A stretch of DNA of 64,000 nucleotides from Thermosipho atlanticus DSM 15807. GTDB lineage: Bacteria > Thermotogota > Thermotogae > Thermotogales > Fervidobacteriaceae. Made by a program: the position numbers and the translations under genes. Shown here piece after piece: positions 34,157 through 42,458 of this stretch (positions are counted from its first letter, which is position 1; each line of letters starts with the position of its first letter). The notes under the pieces were generated by a model. It was given only the letters and a program-made list of their open reading frames with translations. It was not told where the DNA came from and made no database searches. The DNA lies in the NCBI RefSeq assembly GCF_900129985.1, contig NZ_FQXN01000004.1, forward strand, positions 124,001-188,000, written 5' to 3'.

Positions 34157-34174
34157 TTGTGAAATAATTTTCAA
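34157..34174. promoter_or_regulatory. Rex-like operator upstream of rex
   Basis: TTGTGAA-ATAA-TTTTCAA: one half perfect, the other 5 of 7 against TTCACAA. It lies 65 nt before the rex start, consistent with autoregulation. Confidence 0.55.
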
Positions 34175-34238
34175 ATACTCATATTGATGATACAATAATA
34201 GATAGAAATAAGTTAAAAATGTAAATGAGGTGTAAAGC

Positions 34239-34880
34239 ATGTCAGAATGTTCTAATAATAAAAAAACATTGATGTTTCCAAAACCAACACTTGAGAGATT
34301 AAAACTTTATCTAGCGTTGTTATTGCAAGAAGAAAAAGAATATATTTCTTCGGATGAAATTGCTAAAAAATTAAAAATTACACCTGAGCAAGTTAGAAAA
34401 GATATTTCATATCTAAATTTCGTAGGAAAACCCAAAGTTGGTTATCATATTCCTTCACTTTTAAATGAATTAAATGAACTTTTTGGAGTTGATGTTACTG
34501 ATAATGTTATTGTCGTTGGAGCGGGGGGGTTAGGAACTGCTATTGCGAAATACAAAGGGTTTAAAAGAATAGGAATAGATATAGTTGCAATTTTTGACAA
34601 TGATGAAGACAAAATCGGAACTTTTGTGAGTGAACTTGTAGTTCTTCCATTGTCTGAACTTCAGAGGGTTATAAAAAGATTTAAAGTAAAAATAGCAGCT
34701 TTGTGTGTGCCAAAAGAATCAGCTCAAGAAGCCGCAGATTTACTTGTAAAAAGTGGCATAAAAGCTATTTGGAATTTTGCTCCCGCTATTTTACATGTAC
34801 CGCCTGGTATTTTAGTTGAAAATGAAGATATTACTAGGGGAATACTTTCAATTAAACATATGCTTGAAAAAAATAAGTAG
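34239..34880 (+). CDS. rex: Redox-sensing transcriptional repressor Rex
   Basis: 213-aa Rex repressor, which senses the NADH/NAD+ ratio and controls fermentation and hydrogenase genes. The N-terminal winged helix (about 15-75; SSDEIAKKLKITPEQVRKD) precedes a Rossmann fold with GAGGLG (94-99) and the DND of IVAIFDNDEDKIG. The C-terminal helix ends near residue 210, the usual length. Start ATG after ATGAGGTG. It is divergent from the Fe-S genes, its probable targets. The stop is 7 nt from the convergent MurF-like gene. Confidence 0.95.
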   Translation: MSECSNNKKTLMFPKPTLERLKLYLALLLQEEKEYISSDEIAKKLKITPEQVRKDISYLNFVGKPKVGYHIPSLLNELNELFGVDVTDNVIVVGAGGLGTAIAKYKGFKRIGIDIVAIFDNDEDKIGTFVSELVVLPLSELQRVIKRFKVKIAALCVPKESAQEAADLLVKSGIKAIWNFAPAILHVPPGILVENEDITRGILSIKHMLEKNK

Positions 34881-34887
34881 GAGATTT

Positions 34888-36435
34888 TCACATGTAGTTA
34901 TCTGGAAGATCATTTTCAAACAAAACAACATCACCTTGTTTTAAGAATTTTTTGAAAATTTCGGTAACTTCTTCAAGCGTGTCAACTACAAATATTCTTT
35001 CTTCTGGGAAATTAGAATCTAGGAGTCCTTTTTTTATTTCCTTAGTTCTATCTTTTCCAACTAAAAAGACATAGTCGGCGTATTTTGAAAGACTTTTTCC
35101 AAGTTTATAATGCTCCTCGTCTTCAATTTCTCCGAGTTCAACAAAACCTGGAGTAACAACTATCTTTCTTCTTCCATTGTAAAGTTTTAAATATTCAAGT
35201 GCCATTTTAAAGCCCTTTGGGTTTGAATTGAATGTATCATCAATAACTGTTATTGTATCATCCCTTATAATCTCTAACCTGTGTTTTGGTCTTTGAATGT
35301 CTTTGACTCTTTCTAAGACTTCTTCCACAGGTACCTTTATTTCAAAAGCAGTTACTATCGCAAGTAAAAGATTTCTTATATTTTCAATTCCAAATACGTT
35401 AGTTTCAATTTCAAAACTTACATCGTTGGGAGTTAGAAGCCTAAATTTAGAACCGTTTTTTTCTTGTTTGAGATCTTTTACTACATAATCTGCTTCATTA
35501 TTTTCAATTCCACAGGTTATTATTTTCTTATTCGAAATTTTGCTGATTACTTTTTTTACATTTTCATCATCTAGGTTCACTATTAACATCTTTCCAGATT
35601 TTTCATTTTCAAGATATTCTTTAAAAGTTTCAAAGATTTTTTCCATACTATCAAATTCTTCGAAGTGTTGAACACCAATGGATGTTAAAACCGAAATTTC
35701 AGGTTGAACAAGTTTTAAAAGTTTGTTGTATCCATATGAATCATTTTCGGCTAGCTCAACTACGAAGATTTCATGAGATTTATCAAGTTTTTCCCTTATC
35801 GTTTTTGTAATACCCATTGTGGTGTTATAACTTTCGGGAGTCATTAGAGTTTTATAATATTCTGAAACAATGTGATGAATAAAATATTTTGTGCTTGTTT
35901 TTCCATAGCTACCGGTTACGGCAATGGTTAAAGGTTTTAACCTTCTATATTTTCTAACAGCATCTTTGAAATAATAGTTGTTTATTAACCTTTCAATGGG
36001 AATCATAAGGCCATTTATTAGCCAGAAATAAATGGAATTAAATAGCACAAGAGAAAAAGTACAGATATCTAGGAGTATTGTGTTGTAAATTATTACTTCA
36101 ACAAAGAAAATTAAAAAGATTGTAAATGAAACAGTCAATAACCTTCTAAGTCTTTTTGTAAAAACCAGCGGTTTTTTCTTTTTTCTTAAAACAAATTTTC
36201 GAATATCTAGGTATAGAGAAAAAAGTCCGAATGGAATGGCGTAGAGAGGATTGAAAAAGTAGAGAATAATTGAAATTAAAAAAACAAAGTTCGAAAAATA
36301 TCTATCAAGATGGCTAAAAATCCATCTTATAAATTTTTTTTCTGAGTACTCTTCAAGTTGAAGCATATGAAGTGAATAGAACGATCTTATTAGAAAGCTT
36401 GCAGCTACTATACTGAGAAAGATGATTCTAGTCAT
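34888..36435 (-). CDS. Membrane-anchored Mur ligase (MurF-like)
   Basis: 515-aa protein. The N-terminal ~150 residues hold about four transmembrane helices with basic loops, which soluble MurF lacks. A Mur ligase domain follows: P-loop TGSYGKTST (174-182), SYNTTMGI near residue 205, the VELAEN catalytic segment, and a C-terminal domain with IDDTFNSNPKGF and the KPKHRLE-like RPKHRLE. MurF adds D-Ala-D-Ala to UDP-MurNAc-tripeptide; the ddl gene in the same operon supports D-Ala-D-Ala as substrate. Whether it is the main MurF or a specialised membrane version is unclear. It overlaps the hydrolase gene by 8 nt. Confidence 0.82.
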   Translation of the reverse strand: MTRIIFLSIVAASFLIRSFYSLHMLQLEEYSEKKFIRWIFSHLDRYFSNFVFLISIILYFFNPLYAIPFGLFSLYLDIRKFVLRKKKKPLVFTKRLRRLLTVSFTIFLIFFVEVIIYNTILLDICTFSLVLFNSIYFWLINGLMIPIERLINNYYFKDAVRKYRRLKPLTIAVTGSYGKTSTKYFIHHIVSEYYKTLMTPESYNTTMGITKTIREKLDKSHEIFVVELAENDSYGYNKLLKLVQPEISVLTSIGVQHFEEFDSMEKIFETFKEYLENEKSGKMLIVNLDDENVKKVISKISNKKIITCGIENNEADYVVKDLKQEKNGSKFRLLTPNDVSFEIETNVFGIENIRNLLLAIVTAFEIKVPVEEVLERVKDIQRPKHRLEIIRDDTITVIDDTFNSNPKGFKMALEYLKLYNGRRKIVVTPGFVELGEIEDEEHYKLGKSLSKYADYVFLVGKDRTKEIKKGLLDSNFPEERIFVVDTLEEVTEIFKKFLKQGDVVLFENDLPDNYM

Positions 36436-37189
36436 TTTTGTAAACCTCGCTCAGAAAGTTATTGAAATCACTTAAAAACTTTTCGAAATTTTCAATGTAA
36501 GGAAAATGTCCAGCATTTTTGTAGATTATAAGTCGAGAATTTCTAATTTTTTCATTGTATTTTTTTCCAATACTAACAGGAACATCCTTATCATTTTCTC
36601 CCCATATCAAAAGAGTTTTACATTTTATACTTTGAATTGTATCTGAGATATCTTCGTTTACTACTTTCTTTAAAATTTCTCTCATTGTTCCAGTTGATCT
36701 TTTGAAATCCTCTGAACCAAATTTGTTTTTGAGTTTTTCTAAAATAATCTCTTTTTTAGGAAAAACCGAGATAATCTTTTTTAAAAATTTGTAGAAGAAA
36801 ATTTTAATTGTAATTTTTAATTTTTTTTTGGTTTTTATCCCTGGAGAAGAAATTAAAACAAGACCTTTTAACCATTTAGGGTTATTACTTGCTATAATTG
36901 CAGCTACTTTTCCACCAAAGGAATGTCCAACAAGTATTGCTTCATCTATTTTTAGCTCTTCAATTAATTTCTGGATATAATTAGCATATTCAAAACTGTC
37001 AATAGTAGAGTTTGGAATGTCACTTTTCCCGAATCCTGGAAGATCAATTAAAACTGATTGATAATCTAATAGCCTCGTAATTGGGTAAAAAGAGTGTAAG
37101 TTACCTCCCCAACCATGAAGAAAAACGACAATTTTGCCCTTTCCAGTTATTTCAAAATTTATGTTTATACCATTTACATTTTTCTTCAT
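36428..37189 (-). CDS. Alpha/beta hydrolase
   Basis: 253-aa alpha/beta-hydrolase-fold protein. The oxyanion segment is FLHGWGGN, the nucleophile elbow GHSFGG has Ser90, the acid is in LIWGENDKDVP, and the base histidine is in NAGHFPYIE. A basic, hydrophobic cap region (about 125-160) may bind a lipid-like or membrane substrate. No signal peptide. It overlaps ddl by 4 nt (ATGA) and the MurF-like gene by 8 nt, so it belongs to the same pathway, but its substrate is unknown. Confidence 0.87.
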   Translation of the reverse strand: MKKNVNGININFEITGKGKIVVFLHGWGGNLHSFYPITRLLDYQSVLIDLPGFGKSDIPNSTIDSFEYANYIQKLIEELKIDEAILVGHSFGGKVAAIIASNNPKWLKGLVLISSPGIKTKKKLKITIKIFFYKFLKKIISVFPKKEIILEKLKNKFGSEDFKRSTGTMREILKKVVNEDISDTIQSIKCKTLLIWGENDKDVPVSIGKKYNEKIRNSRLIIYKNAGHFPYIENFEKFLSDFNNFLSEVYKND

Positions 37190-38298
37190 TTTGTCACCTT
37201 AATTGATAAGATGTTTGTGTCGATTGAATAAATTTTCTTTTTCTTGTCTTTGTAAACTTTTTCTGCAATGTTAATTAGATTATCAATTAAATGTGTAAAG
37301 GTTATTCCACTTGCTTGCCAAAGATAAAAAGCCATAGCGCCTGGTATGGTATTAACTTCATTTACGTAAATTTTATCTTTATACAAGAAGTCTATTCTTA
37401 TATTACCATAACAATCGAGGGATTTAAAAGTTTTTACTGCAAGCTTAATTATTTCCTGTTTAATATTTTCATCAAGCTCTGCAGGAATTTTGTGATTTGA
37501 AAATTTTTTCCCTTTGTTAATATATTTTTCCTTGAAGTCAAAAAATTCTTTTTGCTTTATAATTTCTTCAATTTCTGAGACAATTGGTTGTTTATATCCT
37601 AAAACTGCGCAATTTAATTCTTTTGCATTTTCGATGGACCTTTCCACAAGTATTTTGTTGTCAAAAGAAAAAGCTACTTCCGCCGAGGTTATAAATTCTT
37701 CCTTTGAATATACTTTTGATATTCCTATGCTTGATCCCAGCCTTGCAGGCTTAATGTACATAGGATATCCTAGTTCTTTTTCACATGTTTCAATGAATTT
37801 ATCATATGAAGAATCCCAATCTTGTTTTGTAATATATTTGAAGTCAACAACGGGGATATTGTTTTCTTTTAATATGAGTTTAGTTAGTACTTTATCCATT
37901 GCGATTGCTGAAGAAAGAATACCAGAACCAGTATATGGTATATCAAACATTTCGCAAAATCCTTGTAGCGAACCATCTTCACCGTACGTTCCGTGAGTTG
38001 CGAGAATACATAGATCGATTTCATATGTTTTAAAGTTGGTTTTTAACAAAAGTTTAGAATTCTTCTTTTTAAATTGATTAATCTTTTTAGCCTTTTTTTC
38101 AATAAGGTTTAAGTTTTTAAAATTTTCTATTTTTTCAAGTACCGAACCTGTATACCAATCCCCATCTTTATTAATGTATACAGGTATTACATTGTATTTA
38201 TTTCTATCAATTGCATTTAATATCTGATTTGCTGTTATAATGGAAATCTCATGCTCAACTGATTTTGAGCCAAAGATTACAGCTACGTTTTTTCTCAT
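37186..38298 (-). CDS. ddl: D-alanine--D-alanine ligase
   Basis: 370-aa ATP-grasp ligase joining two D-alanines for peptidoglycan. It shows FGSKSVEHEISI at the N-terminus, THGTYGEDGSLQG, KPARLGSSIGI, the omega-loop KEKY that retains the Tyr expected for D-Ala rather than D-lactate, IDFLYKDKIYVNEVNTIPG at the metal site. The unusual AFYLWQASGITF end is seen in some thermophile and clostridial ligases. Start ATG at 38298 after AGGAGGTATT. First gene of a three-gene minus operon. Confidence 0.93.
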   Translation of the reverse strand: MRKNVAVIFGSKSVEHEISIITANQILNAIDRNKYNVIPVYINKDGDWYTGSVLEKIENFKNLNLIEKKAKKINQFKKKNSKLLLKTNFKTYEIDLCILATHGTYGEDGSLQGFCEMFDIPYTGSGILSSAIAMDKVLTKLILKENNIPVVDFKYITKQDWDSSYDKFIETCEKELGYPMYIKPARLGSSIGISKVYSKEEFITSAEVAFSFDNKILVERSIENAKELNCAVLGYKQPIVSEIEEIIKQKEFFDFKEKYINKGKKFSNHKIPAELDENIKQEIIKLAVKTFKSLDCYGNIRIDFLYKDKIYVNEVNTIPGAMAFYLWQASGITFTHLIDNLINIAEKVYKDKKKKIYSIDTNILSIKVTK

Positions 38299-38400
38299 AC
38301 AATACCTCCTAGAGTTTTTCAATTATAGATTATAACATCAAATCTTGTATTTAAAAATAGAAAACTTTGAATTTTAACATATTACTCCTCTAAAAAACAA

Positions 38401-38423
38401 AACGGGTGAAGAGTTCACCCGTT
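38401..38423 (-). terminator. Terminator of the transglycosylase-to-nucleosidase operon
   Basis: AACGGGTGAA/TTCACCCGTT stem with a 3-nt loop. On the minus strand it is followed by TTGTTTTTTAG. Confidence 0.85.
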
Positions 38424-38449
38424 GTTTTGTGAATAGGATGTATTTCAAG

Positions 38450-39103
38450 TTATAACAAATGCTTTTCAAGCATTTCTGCAACAATTGCTGAAGGAAACGG
38501 AGCGAGTTTTTTGATGTTTCTTTGATATTCGATTCTTGTTTCTTCTTTACTTGTGTCTATAATAATTTTTAGAGCACAAAATTCAACTCCGTTTTCGTAG
38601 CAAACTTTTGCAATAGCTGCGCTGTCCATATCCACAATTTCTGCAAGAGTTTCATTGTATATTTTTTCTTTTTCTTTCTCAGACTCCACAAAAACGTCCC
38701 CACTTGTTATGGGTCCAAGGATAATGTTGTCATATACATCACAAATGCGTTCAACAAGGCTTTGTGAAGCAGTTATTTTTGAACATTTCATATCTCTAGA
38801 ATATATATCGTGTTCTATGTATTCTGTTCCACAAATTATTTCTCCAATTTTCCTTTCGGGGTTTAAAGCACCGGCAGATCCACAGTGAATAAAATATTTT
38901 GGTTGAAATTTGTCAATGAGTGCTTGGGCCATCATAGCTGCTTCGACTTTGCCAATGAAACCGTAAGAGAGAACGACTTCATTTGTTCCAATAAGTCCCC
39001 TAGTAAAAGGTCGTTTTAAAATTTCCCCATTTTGAAGAACAGGAAGTAATTCCCTAAAAGCACCGATAATTTCATCTTTTAGAACGCTTGTAATTACAAT
39101 CAT
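38450..39103 (-). CDS. 5'-methylthioadenosine/S-adenosylhomocysteine nucleosidase-like
   Basis: 217-aa nucleoside phosphorylase-fold protein closest to MTA/SAH nucleosidases, which split adenine from methylthioadenosine and adenosylhomocysteine. The HCGSAGALNPERKIGEI segment, the VDMDSAAIAKVC motif (equivalent to VEMEAxAI) and the catalytic Asp in IIIDTSKEE are present. Start ATG at 39103. It is the last gene of the minus operon starting with the transglycosylase. A phosphorylase with another base preference is the alternative. Confidence 0.82.
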   Translation of the reverse strand: MIVITSVLKDEIIGAFRELLPVLQNGEILKRPFTRGLIGTNEVVLSYGFIGKVEAAMMAQALIDKFQPKYFIHCGSAGALNPERKIGEIICGTEYIEHDIYSRDMKCSKITASQSLVERICDVYDNIILGPITSGDVFVESEKEKEKIYNETLAEIVDMDSAAIAKVCYENGVEFCALKIIIDTSKEETRIEYQRNIKKLAPFPSAIVAEMLEKHLL

Positions 39104-39128
39104 ATGAATTCCCCCATTCTTAACTTAT

Positions 39129-39914
39129 TTATTTATAAATCCACATTGAAAAATCTTTATCATATGTGAATTTCCCCAATTTTCCTTCGGAAAGTAGTTT
39201 GAAAAAAATATTTTTAGATCTTTCAAAATCACATTTTCCGCCTTTTGATATAAACCCCCTGGAGAGCCCAAATTTGGTTATGTAATCTTCAAAATCCTCC
39301 TCTACGTTAGCCTCAGTTTTATAAATATCAAATGCCCTTGAAATTATATCATAATTATCTATATTTTCTATTGGTAGTGAACCAACAAGTAATAGCTTTG
39401 CTGCAATATCCTTATTAAAAAGTTTTGCAAAAACTATGCCGGGAGTATCAAGAAGTTTTATTTTTCCAAGGTTAATCCATTGAACTCCCCTTGTTATCCC
39501 TGGAGTTGCACCAGTTTTTGCACTTCTTTTACCAGAAATTTTGTTGATTATAGAAGACTTTCCTACATTTGGTACTCCGGCAATTAATAGACGTGTTTCG
39601 TTGAGTTTAGTTTTAGAGTTTTTTAATACAAAGTTTTTAATTTTGGAAATTGAATCATTTTTGTTGAAAGAAATTACTGGAGCAGTTTGACCTATTGTTT
39701 GGAGCCACTTTGTTGTCAGCTCGTTATTAGCAATATCGGATTTGTTAAGTACAAATAAAATATTTTTCCCCTTGAATATATCTATTTCAAAAGCGGTTGT
39801 AGCAAGTGGGGCACGTGCATCAAGCACAATTAGTATTGAGTCAACCGCTTTTAAATATTCTTTTATCCGCCTTTTGGCTTTATTTATGTGTCCAGGATAC
39901 CATACATTACTCAC
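39129..39914 (-). CDS. rbgA: Ribosome biogenesis GTPase (RbgA/YlqF)
   Basis: 261-aa circularly permuted GTPase needed for late 50S assembly. The G4 motif NKSD comes first, then G5-like region, then G1 GVPNVGKSS and G3 DTPG, the permuted order of the YlqF family. The N-terminal WYPGHINKAKRRI is the family signature. A C-terminal helical RNA-binding part (about 180-261) follows. It overlaps pyrH by 4 nt. Confidence 0.94.
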   Translation of the reverse strand: MSNVWYPGHINKAKRRIKEYLKAVDSILIVLDARAPLATTAFEIDIFKGKNILFVLNKSDIANNELTTKWLQTIGQTAPVISFNKNDSISKIKNFVLKNSKTKLNETRLLIAGVPNVGKSSIINKISGKRSAKTGATPGITRGVQWINLGKIKLLDTPGIVFAKLFNKDIAAKLLLVGSLPIENIDNYDIISRAFDIYKTEANVEEDFEDYITKFGLSRGFISKGGKCDFERSKNIFFKLLSEGKLGKFTYDKDFSMWIYK

Positions 39915-40621
39915 TTTGAATCACCTGGAACAACTAAAGTACCTACATTTTCCCCTGTTATTGCTTTTAAAAGGTTTCCCTTTTCAAAGAAATCTAATAC
40001 CATTATATGCATATTGTATCTTTTGCAGATAGAAAAAGCTTCAGTATCCATGATTTTTAAATTTTTTTCAATTGCTTCATCAAAAGTTAGCTTTTCATAC
40101 TTTTTAGCATCATCGTAAATTTTAGGATCTTTATCAAATACTCCTGGAACTTTTGTGCCTTTTATTAATATTTCTGCCTTCATTTCCACAGCTCTCAATG
40201 CAGCTGCGGTATCAGTTGTGAAGAAAGGATTACTTGTACCACCGGCGAAGATGACAAGATATCCAGCATCAAAATACAAGTTTATATCATCATAATGTAT
40301 TGGACGGATAGATGGTAAACTAGTAACTTGTGAAACAATAACGGTCCTTATACCGTTTTTTTCGAAAATATCTTTTAAATAAAGTGCATTTATTACCGTT
40401 CCTAGCATTCCAATTTGATCGGCTATTGTTGGAGATAGTTCACTCATTTCCCTCCCCCTAAAAAGGTTTCCAGCACCTATAACGATGCCCACATTGGTAC
40501 CATATTCGAGAATTTGTTTTAATTCTTTAATGAGGTACGATATGTTGTCAAGATTGAATCCTTTTTGACCTTCACCACTTAAAACCTCACCACTTAATTT
40601 AAGTAAGACCTTTTTATACAT
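39911..40621 (-). CDS. pyrH: UMP kinase
   Basis: 236-aa hexameric UMP kinase of the amino-acid-kinase fold, making UDP for pyrimidine supply. Seen are KLSGEVLSGEGQKGF at the N-terminus, IGAGNLFRG, FAGGTSNPFFTTDTAA and the C-terminal DTEAFSICKRYN. Start ATG at 40621 after GGAGGGATC. Length is normal. Confidence 0.96.
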   Translation of the reverse strand: MYKKVLLKLSGEVLSGEGQKGFNLDNISYLIKELKQILEYGTNVGIVIGAGNLFRGREMSELSPTIADQIGMLGTVINALYLKDIFEKNGIRTVIVSQVTSLPSIRPIHYDDINLYFDAGYLVIFAGGTSNPFFTTDTAAALRAVEMKAEILIKGTKVPGVFDKDPKIYDDAKKYEKLTFDEAIEKNLKIMDTEAFSICKRYNMHIMVLDFFEKGNLLKAITGENVGTLVVPGDSK

Positions 40622-40647
40622 ACGATCCCTCCATATGTTTTTATAAT

Positions 40648-41880
40648 TTAAAGTAAATTTGCTGCTTCAGTTGCAAGTGGAGATCTTTCACCTTTGACTA
40701 GGACAACGTGTGCAGATAATTTACTATTTAAAAATTTGGTAGCTGCATATACAAGTCCATTGCTATCCTTATCTAAGTAAGGTGTATCAATTTGATATGG
40801 ATCACCAAGGAGAACTACTTTTGTATTTTCTCCTGCTCTTGTTAATATAGTTTTTATTTCATGGGGTGTTAAATTTTGGGCTTCGTCAATTATGATAAAT
40901 TGATTTGGAATAGATCTTCCACGTATGTACGTTAACGCTTCAATTTCTATGATATCTTTTTTCATAAATTCTTTCATATTGATGTTCGAGAGTTTAAACA
41001 AATATTCTAAGTTATCGTATATTGGTGACATCCATGGACGCATTTTTTCTTCGAAGCTTCCAGGAAGGTATCCAATGTCTTTTCCACCAAGAGCTACTAA
41101 TGGTTTTGCAACAATTATTTTTTCATATTTTCTTTCTATCACAGTTTTTTGAAGGGCACATGCAAGTGAAATAAATGTTTTACCTGTTCCTGCCATACCT
41201 ATTAATGAAACAAGTTTTATATCATCATTTAACATTGCATCCATTGCAAAAAATTGTTCTTTGTTTCTTGGTTTTATTTTCCACACTACAATGTCTTTAT
41301 GAATTTCGAAAATATTTTCTCCATCAAATCTATAGTACTTATTATTGTCTATCAAATAAACATTAGGATACAAAGATTTTTTATCTATATGCTCTATGTT
41401 TGATGTTTCAAAGTATCCGGGATTTAGATTTGAGAGGTTAGATCTGTCGGTTAAATAATCTTGGGAGGGTATTCCTAATGCATCTGCTTTAACTCTTAAA
41501 TTTATGTCTTTTGATACAAGAAAGGTGGGAATTTTAGAATTTTTCATTATGTGGAGCGTATAAACGAGAATCCAATTGTCAACATATTTTTCAAATAAGA
41601 AGTCTACTTTCTCTGGAATATTTCTTTCAAGGGTTAAAACTTTTAAAGTTCCTCCATTTTTTAGTTTAATACCTTTTGATAATTTTCCGTGTTGTCTAAG
41701 ACTGTCCAATTCTCTTATAACTTCTCTTGCGTATTTTCCTAAACTACCTGAATGTTTTTTTAATTTGTCCAATTCTTCAAGAACGGGTAAAGGGATAATT
41801 ACATTGTTGTCTTGAAAGGCATATATTGATTGAGGATCGTGAATCAAAACATTTGTATCAAGTATAAAGTTTTTTTTCAT
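40648..41880 (-). CDS. PIN-domain/PhoH-like ATPase
   Basis: 410-aa protein joining an N-terminal PIN nuclease domain (about 1-130; FILDTNVLIHDP with metal aspartates) to a C-terminal PhoH ATPase (about 190-410; Walker A GMAGTGKT, Walker B FIIIDEAQN). PIN-PhoH proteins act as RNA helicase/nucleases and are linked to RNA processing or toxin-like control. Start ATG at 41880; the frame is open five codons upstream without a better site. It overlaps the exonuclease gene (ATGA). The exact RNA target is unknown. Confidence 0.9.
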   Translation of the reverse strand: MKKNFILDTNVLIHDPQSIYAFQDNNVIIPLPVLEELDKLKKHSGSLGKYAREVIRELDSLRQHGKLSKGIKLKNGGTLKVLTLERNIPEKVDFLFEKYVDNWILVYTLHIMKNSKIPTFLVSKDINLRVKADALGIPSQDYLTDRSNLSNLNPGYFETSNIEHIDKKSLYPNVYLIDNNKYYRFDGENIFEIHKDIVVWKIKPRNKEQFFAMDAMLNDDIKLVSLIGMAGTGKTFISLACALQKTVIERKYEKIIVAKPLVALGGKDIGYLPGSFEEKMRPWMSPIYDNLEYLFKLSNINMKEFMKKDIIEIEALTYIRGRSIPNQFIIIDEAQNLTPHEIKTILTRAGENTKVVLLGDPYQIDTPYLDKDSNGLVYAATKFLNSKLSAHVVLVKGERSPLATEAANLL

Positions 41881-42440
41881 GGTTTTCCACCCCACTTTCT
41901 GATAAATTCTGATAAATTTTCACTTCCAATTTTTTCTGTAAGTTTTATAAAGACCTTAGCGGTAAGTAAAGCATCATCTAGTGCTCTATGAGGAACTTTA
42001 GTTCCTATCTTAAATTCGTTTATCAAGCTTTCCAAAGATCTCTTTTTGCCATATATTACCTGACACATTTCTAAAGTATCAATGTATCTAAAATTAATAG
42101 GAAATTCTCCTATTTCTTTCGTTGCAAAGTCTATAAAAGATAAATCGAAATATGCATTATGCATCACAAAAATTGTATCCTTTGCATATGCCCTAATGTT
42201 TGATACAACATTTTCAATGCTTGGTGCATTTTCAATTTCTGTGTTTGAGATGCCGTGTATTTTTTGAGTTAATGCAGGGATTTTTATATGGGGATTTACA
42301 AGAGAGTGATATATCCACTTTTCAATTATTTTATTTTTATACACTGGAACAATTGCAATTTCAACAATTCTATCACCAAAAAAGGGGTTTAATCCAGTAG
42401 TTTCTGTGTCCATAACGCAGTATACATTTTCATCTTGCAC
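41877..42440 (-). CDS. DEDDh 3'-5' exonuclease (DnaQ/epsilon-like)
   Basis: About 187-aa exonuclease of the DnaQ family. The motifs are MDTETTGLNP (Exo I), HNAYFDLSFID (Exo II) and HRALDDALLT with His and Asp (Exo III), so it is of the DEDDh class. It could be the proofreading subunit of DNA polymerase III or a repair or RNA exonuclease. A GTG at 42449 is also in frame, but it is part of the GGGTGG box; GTG 42440, 5 nt after that box, is the better start. Confidence 0.88.
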   Translation of the reverse strand: MQDENVYCVMDTETTGLNPFFGDRIVEIAIVPVYKNKIIEKWIYHSLVNPHIKIPALTQKIHGISNTEIENAPSIENVVSNIRAYAKDTIFVMHNAYFDLSFIDFATKEIGEFPINFRYIDTLEMCQVIYGKKRSLESLINEFKIGTKVPHRALDDALLTAKVFIKLTEKIGSENLSEFIRKWGGKP

Positions 42441-42458
42441 GAATTCCACCCAATCTAA

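Larger units (their letters stand above)
33827..34238. other. Divergent regulatory region between Fe-S operon and rex
   Basis: 412 nt without a gene, very AT-rich. It contains two Rex-like operators (33880-33897 and 34157-34174) and a 10-bp perfect inverted repeat GTAGTAAAAT/ATTTTACTAC (34007-34037) with an 11-nt spacer. Confidence 0.6.
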
